The notes under the pieces: generated by a model
Databases searched by the model: none
Told to the model about the DNA's origin: nothing
The model's input: only the letters and a program-made list of their open reading frames with translations
Shown here: piece by piece, positions 55,522 through 64,000 of the stretch
How the letters are laid out: every line of letters starts with the position of its first letter
Position numbering within the stretch: position 1 is the stretch's first letter
Translations under genes and position numbers: made by a program
Assembly: GCA_963969365.1 (NCBI GenBank)
Contig: OZ017752.1
Coordinates: forward strand, 3,038,001 to 3,102,000
DNA length: 64,000 bases
Direction: 5' to 3'
Source of the DNA: Asterochloris sp. CNOR1
Taxonomy: Eukaryota > Chlorophyta > Trebouxiophyceae > Trebouxiales > Trebouxiaceae

Positions 55522-58500
55522 CTAAGCCATGTATGTGATCTGAATGCCGCGAGGCTGATTCACCATAGGGCCCAACACTTCTTTGAGCTCCTCCAGCAGT
55601 GCATGATAGCAGAAGATGTACTGCTCCTCAGTCTGCACCATGCCGGCGCGCTGCTTGCGCAGGTTGGCCACCACGCGCTTCAGGTCCACAGCCTTGACCG
55701 CCGCTGCAAGCAGGGATGACCTCAGGTTGGCGACTCATGTTAACTAAGGAGGGAGGGGCAGCCTTGACCGCCGTTTGCAAGCAGTAAAGGACTAAACCAG
55801 TATGATCAATGTCTTGCTGGACACTGCTTCTAAGGCGGAGGGGTGCTGCTGATGATTGGGTCGTGGTGTGGTTGGTCGATTGAGGCTCTGCGTGTGCATG
55901 GACGACGATGCAGGGCCACTGCATGTTCCTCTGTTGTTTTGGCAGCTGAAGGTGCAGAGAAGCACTGCTGCTGCACTCACCCAGTGAGTTTACAGGGTCA
56001 AGCTTCCGCAGGCGGCGCATGACGATGTTGATGGTCTGCAGCCACAGGCAAAGCCTTCAGACCTCCACCTGGAGTCACTCAAGGGTGATTCCACAAAGTG
56101 GCCCACATCAGAACATGGCCTGCACCGTCCATCGTCATCATTGAGCTGAGCCCACCTTGCAAGTACAACTCTGCAGTAGTCCGCAGCACTACTGGCCTCT
56201 GTTCTGCCACAAGACATGGTATGCAGGACTGGGGTCGGCAGCCAAGCGGTGAGGTGACGATGCACAGCGCAGGCAGCTGGTGGAGTCTTGACAACAGTAC
56301 ATGGAGCCACAGGGGCAGGCTGCCCAAGAATAGCACTTTCAGATGGCGAAACAGGATGTTTCAGAATCCAAGGCGAGGAGCTTGCTAGGGTGCTGGAGAA
56401 AACCCAGAATCTGACCTGCTCATCTGCCTCTATGGGCCTCTGGTGCTGAGGCAGCCAATTTTCGCTGCTGCAGCTAGGGTCAGGGGCATGGACTCACCAG
56501 GAAGACGCCCGTGCGGCCGATGCCGGCAGAGCAGTGCACCACAGGGGGCCCAGCCTGTGGGTCGTCGGTGGCATCCAGCAGGCGAGCGAGCCGCCGCAGG
56601 GGCAGGGTGGTGCGGGGGATTCCCCGATCAGGCCAGGCATGGTAGTGGTAGTGGGTGACTGTGCGGCTAGCCCCAGATTCCCTGCAGGGAGAGGCAGAGC
56701 ACTTGACAGCAGCCAGCAGCGCAATACAAGCATTTGTGCCTGGCCTGCTGCACACTTTGAAGCCGTTAGGAGTGAAAGAGATCATAAGTAGGCAGTTCAG
56801 GCTGCTGTGTACAGCGGCGCAGAGGACCTGCAGGGGAACCTTCATTGAGGCTCAGAGACTCGTTACTGGTGGCCAAACTGTACAATTCACAAGCTGCTCT
56901 GCTTTCTTCTCTGACTTCGGGGCTGCACCCTGTGCGACACGAACCGCACAGTGGACGAAGGGGCAGGTTGCTTGAGAGCAAAGCGGCGAGCCCTGGCTGA
57001 GATGCAGGGGTGTAAAGATTATGTCACATGGACACTCCCAAAATCTTGAGAGCTGCAGGCGCTGCCAATGCTTGGGGAAGGCTCAAGGAGGAGCATCCAT
57101 TTGCAACAGCTACCCAACCTCCATTTTAAAGAGCCCCTCAGCTCTGCCAGGCAGAAATGAACCTGCCTCAAAAGGAGCAAGTCGCCCAGCTCACCTATGC
57201 TTGAGCGACAGAGAGCGCTTGGTGATGTCGCCATCAATGTCCTCCTTCTCAGTCACTGTGACTGACAGCTGACCATAGGCCTCCTCGCTCTGGAGCTGGT
57301 CAGGAAAGTAGGAGTGGCACTTCTGGCGCAGTTTGCCGTCTGCAGCAGGGCCAGCGGAGGCTGCTCCGTCATGACAGAAGAATGAGAGCCGCATTCTTGT
57401 ACATGCAGGACTCATTAACATGCAATGCCTTTCAGCAGCCCCAGCCCCTGCGACAGGCACGAGGCTGGCCTGCAATGCAGCACCCAATGAGGAAGGCTAT
57501 GCGGCCATCAACAGCAGAAGGTTTTGAACTAATGGCAGCCAGCATCCCTAAAAGGAGCCTGCTTTAGCAGAACGGCAGCACAACCAGCGGCTGTGCAAAG
57601 CGCCTGAAGGGGCTTGAGCTGCAGGCAGGTGAATTGCAGGTGACGGGGCTCATGACTGAGCAGGCCTCATGAGCAGCTGAACAGGGGTCATGACTGCCCA
57701 AGACGCTCACATATGTCAGCCTCCATGCAGCAGGGCAGCATGGCGACCAATGAGGTCCCCTGCTCATGACTGTCTAGGTTGCTCATATGTGTCAGCCTCC
57801 ATGCAGCGGGTCAGCAGGGCAGCCACTCATGGTCATGCTCATGAACAGGGCTTGTGACTGTCTGGCCTGCTCACACATGTCAGCCTCCATGCAGCGGGTC
57901 AGCATGACGACCACTGAGGTCCCCTGCTCCGCCACCATCTGCCAGAAGTCGGCCGTTGTACTGGCGAGGGGGCCCTGCGTGGCAATGTACTGGTAGGGAG
58001 GCTGCTCATTCTCCCTGCAGTCAGCACACTGAACACTTTGGCGGTGGTTGTGTTTTGTGTGCTTGTCAGCAACACAAGCAGCTGCCTGCATGCGCTCTTT
58101 GCAGCCAGAAGCTCAGATCCTGGCCGGGGGCCAGCAGCTGGGCTCCACATGCAACAGCCCCTGACACCCTGCTGGATGACAAGGAGGCATCTGTAGACGA
58201 CAAGCAAGCTGCCAGGACGGCCTGAGTGCGCAGGCTGCGGCAATGCGCACTGTCCAATGTGTCTGGAGGTGTGAGTTCTCAGCAGCTGTCAGAAGATTGC
58301 AGCTGACGAGGCCTTGGTGTACAGCAGGGCAGCTGTTGTACGTGTGCCTTGCACCGGAAGGACGCTGAGCCAGCACAGAATCTGACGTATATGCTGTGCA
58401 TGACTGGTACCCAGCTGCTGCATTGCCAGTAGAAATGCTTTGCTCGATACCATGCTGAGGCCTCACCTGCTGGTGAGAATGGACGCGTTAATGTAGTCGC

Positions 58501-60723
58501 AGTCCAGGCCCTCCAGCAGAACGCGGGACTCGTCAAAGGGCAGCACGTCTGTGTAGCGGTTGCGCTTCATGATCTCCAGACTGCTCATGCTGTAGGCCAT
58601 GGATCTGTGGCTCTCCAGCGTTGCGGCACACAGGCGCTCATACTCATACGGGATGGCCCGGCCATCAATGAGCTTGTCGTTCAGCTGCAGGCAGAAGGTG
58701 CAGGGGATGGCTAAGTGCCCAAGCTTCAAAGATAGGATATCCTGCAGCATAATGGGTGCCTGACAGCCGGGCACCGATGGCAGGGGCATGGGCAGCTACA
58801 CATGTGGAGCTCCCGCACATTGCAGATCTGGCAGAGACACGGCCAGAAGCAAACCCTGCAGCAGATCACAACAGGGCAGGTCTCATGTGCATAAGCCTGC
58901 CAGCTCAGTTCTCCATGGGTCGGCCCTCAAATAAGCCTGTATGCCTGACAGCAATCAGCACAGCACTCGCCTCCAAGATCGATGGTCACCTCTCTGAGAG
59001 GCTGCCGGTTCTGGGGACTCATCCAATAGCACCCAGCAGGGCCCTCAGGGATGAAACTGAGTAGTAGCAGAGCGTCCATAGCAACAGGAGGTTTGAATCA
59101 GCGGACCAACCCAACAGACAGCAAGAATGAGTGACTCCAGACATGCAGAACATGGGGAAGGCAGCCCGCAAAAAAAAGCAGCGCTGAAAGCTCACATCTC
59201 TGAAGGCTGCCAGTGTGGCCTCATTGGCCTTGATGGGCGCCATCTTGGTGCGGCTGCCACGTCTCGTCAGGCGTGAGAAGAGGCTCCTCACAGGCGGGCG
59301 ACGCGCATCAGAGGCTGTGCCGCCGGCCGGCACTGCATTCTGCTGGCTGTCGTCAGTGGTGCCTGTGCTGGTGGACTCGAGCGCCCGCTGCTGCCGCTGG
59401 CGGGCAGACGCTGAGCCAGCCTGGCTGGGGTGCTGGCGAGCCCAGTGACCTAAGCTGTCAGAGTGGAAACTGCGCGGCGCGGCTGCTGAGCGGCTCGGCT
59501 GCTCGTCCGAGCGCTGCCGGTCTGAGCTGCCGGGGTCGCTGAGGCGAGAGGACCCTGAGGCGCGTGGGGTCTGCTCCTCTAAGCGTTGCCGGTCCTGAAC
59601 CCCGGGGTCGTTGCTGCGACGGGAGGAGCCGGAGCTGCGGGCACTAGGCGGAAGGGTGCTGGTGCTAGGGCTGCCCTGTTTGTGGGCGGCTGCGCGGGCT
59701 TGCTGCTGCCGACGAAGGCTCCTCAGGCGAGCTTCCTCGGCAAGCCACTGGGCATGCTCCTCGCCTTCTGCGTAAGCTTCTTCTGAGGGCCGCCTGGCCT
59801 GCTGCTTGCCCGCTGTGGCTGGACTTGCCTGGGATGGGCCCTGTGAGGATACCGCCTCGAAGGCAGCGCTCTGCAGAGGGCTGGGCCCTGCTTCTTCCCG
59901 CACCCCTGGCTGGGGAGGGCGTGCCAACGCGCTGGCTGCGCGGCTGAAGGAAGCGCGGGCTTGCTGCTGACTCCGGAGGCGGTCCTCCTCAGAGGCTTGC
60001 GCCCTGTTGGGGGTGCCAGGCGAGGTGCCTCTGGCAGTGCTGCGGGCCTGTGACAACAGGCAAGCGGCCTCAATCCAGCCACTACCAGCATGAGCGAGCT
60101 GCCAGAATGCTCTGCTCAAGTGGCAGGGACTGCATCCAAAAGCAAGCAGACCAGCATTGGGTGCTGCCAAAGATCTTTCAGCTGCACTCAAATATGGTGC
60201 AGGGAGGGCCCTCAGAATGGTACCTTGTGCTGAGCAGACCTGTGTGCCCACCATAACAGCATTACAGTGGCCCCAGAAATGCACTCAAAAGCTGGAGAAG
60301 CCTGGCCATCACCAGCATCGGGGACTGCTGCGCACCTGCTGGGCCTTGCGGAGGCGGGCCTGCTCCGCCAAGGACTGGGGCTCACCCCCCGGGGCAGCCG
60401 TGTCGGGGCCCTGCCCAAAGCCGAGGGCTGGCTTCTCCGGTTGGGCGTCTGCTTTTGCGTCACCTGCTGGCAGCTCTGGCTCGCGCTGAGGGCCTGCCTG
60501 CTGCAAGCAGAGAAGGTCTCCACAAAGCCAGCAATGGGGTGCAGGCAATGCCACACACGGCTGTGACAGCAGCGATGTCAAAAGCAGAGTTGCATGGTGG
60601 CTTGGGGAACAGGCAGAGCCAGCGCTGACAGGTGCAGGGTGCGCGTGCGCAGAGCTGGGAAGCACTTGCCTGCTTGACAACGGCTCCGCCTTGAACGTCC
60701 TGGGGGCTGACAAGCTCGTGGGG
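55522..60723 (-). CDS. Classical protein tyrosine phosphatase with long disordered N-terminus (5' end unresolved)
   Basis: Exons 60723-60670, 60500-60336, 60047-59196, 58684-58467, 58014-57875, 57339-57195, 56681-56498, 56035-55981 and 55703-55522 (TAG); phases agree, at least 664 residues. The C-terminal 320 residues are a tyrosine-specific PTP domain: [50 protein letters not shown], then WPDRGIP (WPD loop with acid Asp), [14 protein letters not shown] (P-loop Cys/Arg) and [11 protein letters not shown] (Q loop). All catalytic residues are present, so it should be an active cytosolic phosphatase. The N-terminus (exons to 59196) is rich in Ser, Arg, Gln and Ala with a short coiled coil, probably disordered. 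The first listed exon starts in phase with no ATG before it, so a 5' exon is missing, perhaps overlapping the ATG101 3' end. Its donor is GC (CAG/GCAAGT). Confidence 0.9.
55745..55790. repeat. Copy of the phosphatase last-exon acceptor edge in its upstream intron
   Basis: CAGCCTTGACCGCCGTTTGCAAGCAG (55760-55785, plus strand) copies the true edge at 55690-55713 (CAGCCTTGACCGCCGCTGCAAGCAG). Confidence 0.85.
57640..57915. repeat. Three to four copies of a phosphatase exon donor edge
   Basis: The exon 58014-57875 ends (plus strand) in CTCACACATGTCAGCCTCCATGCAGCGGGTCAGCA. Diverged copies lie in the next intron at about 57708-57760, 57780-57822 and, weaker, 57650-57690. Each includes a donor-like CTCA(C/T)A and the neighbouring TGACTGTCTNG spacer. 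Confidence 0.85.
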
Positions 60724-60812
60724 CTGCACAGCCGTGGGGAGGCTCCTTGACTCTCTGCCAAGCCCCCTGATGGTCTGGATCAGCCTTATAATGGTGCAGG
60801 GTCTGGGAGGCC

Positions 60813-62472
60813 TCAGCTGAGCACTGGAGGGGGGCTGCCATGCATGAGCATGCGCTTCACGCTCTCTATGGTGGAGGACAGGCCGCCCTCCCTGCGGTGC
60901 AGCAGCAGTTCCATTGCCCAACGTTGTGAGACAACCAATGGACGTGCGCCGCCTGTTGCCTGACAGCTGGGGCAGGCAGCTACAGCGAAACCCTGATCAG
61001 GTTTCCTGACAAAACCGCGTGGGACACATTTTAAGCGCACCATGCGAACTTGAGCACGGCTGATTTCCCTGATGATCTCCCCATGTTGGCATGGCAAGGC
61101 AAGCCTATAAGCTACTTGGGAGTTCCTTGCAGCTTAGCTTGGGCTAAGCAGTCTGAAACAAGAGAGAGGCAGCTCGTGGCTGGTTAGTGCATGCATCCCC
61201 ATGAGTGCTCTCACCCTGTAATGCTGATGTCAAAGGGAAATGTGACCGCTGACGGGGACACCACCGGGGGGATGTGGTCCTTGCGATCGTTGACTGTGCG
61301 CACGATCAGCGTAAGTCTATCCTCCACAGCTGTCTGCAGCTGGCTGTGGCGGCGCTGGCGAACTGCAGGGGTGCAGAGGGGGCAGTCCGGTCAACATTGA
61401 GCTGAAGCAGCCAGGAGTGAGTAAAGGCGTTGCCCCTGGAAAGTCACAGCTTGACTAAAGGGGGGCGGCCAATGGCGCACCTGGCTGCAGCGTGAAGGAG
61501 CTCTGCTCTTCTTGACTGACCAGCGATTCAACGATGGAGACGTCAATGACCCTGCAAGGCATCAAGGGGCAGCCAATGTGTCAAGCTGTGCACCAGGCGC
61601 TGCAGATTGCACATGTCAGCCAACACAGTGACCCGCCTTGCAGCCAGAGCCTGGCTGCAGCAGGCAAGCTCTATGGCCTGCGCTGCAGACAGGGACCTGG
61701 AGTCCTGCTCCCAGGTGCTGGGCACAAACGCCACAGCTCTCACCACTGCTCCCAGTACAGACGCTCCTCGGCCTGTTTCCCAAACCAGCTGGCAGCCTTC
61801 CTGCGCTTCTCGTAGAACAGCAGCGACACCTGCAGGTCGGCATGGGAGGATGCCGGTGCATCAAGGCTCCTGCATGCTGCCTGGGACATGACTCGAACGT
61901 GGTATGCAGGGCTGTGGTGCCCACCTGGCCCCTCTTCCCAGGATGTCTATCCAGCCAGGTGTAGAACTGGTTGATCTTCTCCTCCACACGCTTGTCCACC
62001 TCACGGTCACCACACTTGACCTGCAGGCGGGGCCATGACCAGTCAAGGAGTGTACACAGCCAGGGTTAGCAATGGCAGCAGGCCCCTCTGCCTTGGCCTC
62101 AGGGCAGCCACAGTGCGCATGCACCACAGTGCTCACGAAGGTTATGTTGCTGAGAATCTCGCAGTCCACCTCTTGCGGCTTGAGGGCTCCCAGAGCACGG
62201 CAGAATATGATGGTGTGCAGGATGCCTGCAGAGACAGGCATGCCTGAGCTGTGACCCTCATGATGCACGCGCATTTTGGTGCAGAGCCTGAGCTGCGGCT
62301 GGTCATTCTACCAAACTGAGACTCACAACGTAAGACCTCGCGTATCTGATGCTGCTCGGCCTCCTGTGTACAGCAGAGGCAGGCGGTTTAGGCCATGCAC
62401 TAAGCACGGAGCATGAAGCACGACTTGCAGCCTCACAATGGAAGGGAGCAGGATCTTCTCCCTGTCAGTCAT
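60813..62472 (-). CDS. ATG101: Autophagy-related protein 101
   Basis: HORMA-domain partner of ATG13 in the ATG1 kinase complex that starts autophagosome formation. Exons 62472-62437 (tentative start), 62363-62327, 62225-62137, 62020-61925, 61829-61744, 61551-61481, 61362-61215 and 60891-60813 (TGA); phases agree, 213 residues against 215 in Arabidopsis as I recall. Plant-type motifs: QIREVLRCILHTIIFCRALG, CEILSNITFVKCGDREVD, KINQFYTWLDRHP, LLFYEKRRK, the Trp finger segment RLYWEQW, NDRKDHIPPVV, SAVTFPFDISIT and SVKRMLMHGSPPPVLS. The first exon (MTDREKILLPSI) is chosen on ATG, GTGAGG donor and phase only and is unlike the usual MNCE start. The 3' end lies 89 bp from the first phosphatase exon on the same strand. 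Confidence 0.93.
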
Positions 62473-62598
62473 CTACAGCATGGCTTTCTCGCACACTTCA
62501 ACAGCCAGGCTGCCCAGAATATTTCCAAAAAAAGAGATATTGCCCCAATCATGGAATTGGAGGTTCAAAAATGGGTGTATGAGGTTCATGCTGCTAGT

Positions 62599-63941
62599 TC
62601 ACGAGAGATCATCACAGAAGTGCAGGTGCAGGACAGAGACATAGCCATCCGCGGGCAGCCCTGAGGCAGCCAGCTCCACGTCATCATCAGTCACCCCATT
62701 CTCCTCCAGCGTCTTGTTCAGATCCAGCTCTTCAAAGGCAACCTGCGCAACGAACGCCAGCTGTCAGCAAAGTTGCTGAAGGCTCCCTCAGATCCCAGCT
62801 CAAAGCAGTCTGCGTGGCATCAGCAGCTGTCTAGGCATGCTCAAGATGCGCCCTCAGGCTCCCGCATCGCAGCTGCACAAACACCTGCTCATGCGAGTGT
62901 TTGCGCAGTGCCATCCAGTTGTAGCTGCTGGCATGGCTGTTGATGTCCAGGTAGCGCTCCCGAATGTCGGCCACGGTCTCCTCGCGGGGCACCTGCGGAA
63001 GGGAAAGATTTGAGCCTCCCAGACGCTACGCGACGCTGCACAGGGCTGGGCTGGAGCGGCTGACGGCTGTGGGCCGTGGCTGGTTGGATCGGCTGACAGC
63101 AAGCTGCAGTGCAGGGCAGTCTGACAGCTTCTGCATACACTGTTGATTCTCATGGGAGATGAGCATCTGTAGCAGCTGCGCAGCTGTCCTCCACCCCTGC
63201 TGCAGGAGCTGCTACTGCAACATGCTGAAGGTGCTGCTTAGCCCACCTGCAAGGTGCTTTCGCTGTCAGTCAGCACATTCTTGATCCGAATGTTGCGCGT
63301 GCCTGAGCTGAGAGCGCCAACCCGATACTTGGCGGCATCCTGCCACCAGGGCAGTGCAAAGCTGCTGTCCCAGTCCGCGGCCGGCTGTGCTGGAGGGACA
63401 TGGAGGAAGCGTCCCTGCAGCAGCAGGTGCACTGAGTCAGGAGCCGCATGTTGCGTTCATAGCCTGCCCAGAGCCTTAGTTGAACTGTATACCTGGGGGC
63501 AGTAAGGCTGCAGCAGGTTGGTGCCCGGGTCTACATGCAGCTTGACATCGCCTGTCTTTGCATCAAACCTGCAGACAGTACACAGCAGTGTGTGCCTGCC
63601 ATCTCCCTGAGCTTGCCAGTGCAGCCCACTCAGCTCACCAGTGCGAGATGTCTGTGCCTGCTGCAGCAATCAGGGGCTGCGCCAGGGAACCTTGCTGCTC
63701 CTGCAGGCGGCAGCTCATGTGTAGTTGGCCTGGCTTGTGCTGACCACCTCCAATGCAGTCCTCACCTTTAGTAGCTCTGAGACGTCATAAACTGTGCCAA
63801 AGATGGAGACCCAGCAGTCCTGAGGAGCACAGTGCTCAGCTACCTGCAGCTGTGACCCACTGTGAGGGCATGCCTACCTGGCACATAGCTAACATGCGTG
63901 CGACTGACCTCTGCAGGGGTGTAGAATCGCCTTTTGCCCAT
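62599..63941 (-). CDS. CYB5D1: Cytochrome b5 domain-containing protein 1
   Basis: Exons 63941-63909, 63843-63766, 63700-63639, 63568-63493, 63414-63247, 62992-62885 and 62742-62599 (TGA); phases agree, 222 residues (human 228). Begins MGKRRFYTPAEV. The cytochrome b5-like part reads CWVSIFGTVYDVSELL, AGTDISHWFDAKTGDVKLHVDP (His ligands likely in ISHW and LHVDP). Then GRFLHVPPAQP, LPWWQDAAKYRVG, RNIRIKNVLTD, INSHASSYNW, LNKTLEENGV and LHLHFCDDLS, all family landmarks, the last part resembling a ubiquitin-like fold. CYB5D1 proteins are linked to cilia (radial spokes, ciliary signalling) in animals and Chlamydomonas by my recollection, so its presence suggests that the organism keeps some flagellar gene set. 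The ATG is 59 bp from the window edge, so the CDS is complete but the promoter is cut off. Confidence 0.95.
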
Positions 63942-64000
63942 GAGCAATGTTCGTTGCTAAGTTGGGCCAGATTTAGGCACACTGTGCTTTGACCTACACT

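Noticed and set aside
59215-59786. Plus-strand open frames opposite the phosphatase N-terminal exon
   Set aside because: Antisense of a Ser/Arg/Gln-rich coding exon; no domain and no splice support.
62551-62575. Plus-strand MELEVQKW, resembling an ATG101-like start
   Set aside because: ATG101 lies on the minus strand; this is coincidence between the two genes.
1-64000. tRNA, rRNA genes and CRISPR arrays
   Set aside because: No tRNA B-box (GGTTCGAATCC type), rRNA-like stretch or regularly spaced identical repeats were found by eye.

Overview
This window is nuclear DNA of a eukaryote, most likely a green alga (Chlorophyta, perhaps Trebouxiophyceae; the lineage is an inference). The genes are intron-rich. 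Nearly every intron ends in an almost invariant CTGCAG or TTGCAG acceptor, and most donors read GTGAGC or GTGGGC. The cytochrome oxidase subunit 6b has the acidic N-terminal extension of land plants, ATG101 is of the plant type, and a short TTTAGGG-type telomere-like tract is present. I built gene models by joining exons at GT-AG (a few GC-AG) sites, keeping phase and comparing with remembered family sequences. No search was run.

Layout. 0-1.3 kb: 3' end of COX6B (+). 2.4-4.9 kb: nucleotide-sugar transporter (-). 5.4-10.2 kb: proteasome lid subunit RPN5 (+). 10.3-14.1 kb: SPT2 histone chaperone (-). 14.4-15.6 kb: ankyrin-repeat gene (+). 16.0-20.3 kb: an unrecognised multi-exon gene (-). 20.4-22.2 kb: homocysteine S-methyltransferase (-). 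22.6-33.7 kb: a very large gene joining a long coiled coil to a divergent protein kinase domain (+). 34.4-38.5 kb: an LRR gene and a decayed F-box/LRR gene (+). 38.7-41.3 kb: an intron-rich tyrosine-recombinase-like (Crypton-like) gene (-), next to a 5'-truncated LINE tail (+, 41.3-42.2 kb). 42.4-55.0 kb: TTC27/EMW1 TPR protein (+). 55.5-60.7 kb: classical protein tyrosine phosphatase (-). 60.8-62.5 kb: ATG101 (-). 62.6-63.9 kb: CYB5D1 (-).

The genes do not form one pathway; this is an ordinary housekeeping neighbourhood with several divergent (shared-promoter) and convergent pairs. The only mobile-element traces are the recombinase gene and the LINE tail, which lie side by side.

The most unusual signal is structural. 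In at least six of the genes, introns or flanks hold tandem, diverged copies of an exon edge together with its splice site. These copies are typically 60-125 bp and number two to eight, and the adjacent real exon is unique and intact. The arrays are largest in TTC27, and also occur in RPN5, SPT2, the transporter, the kinase gene and the phosphatase. Several GC-AG introns are supported by protein-family continuity.
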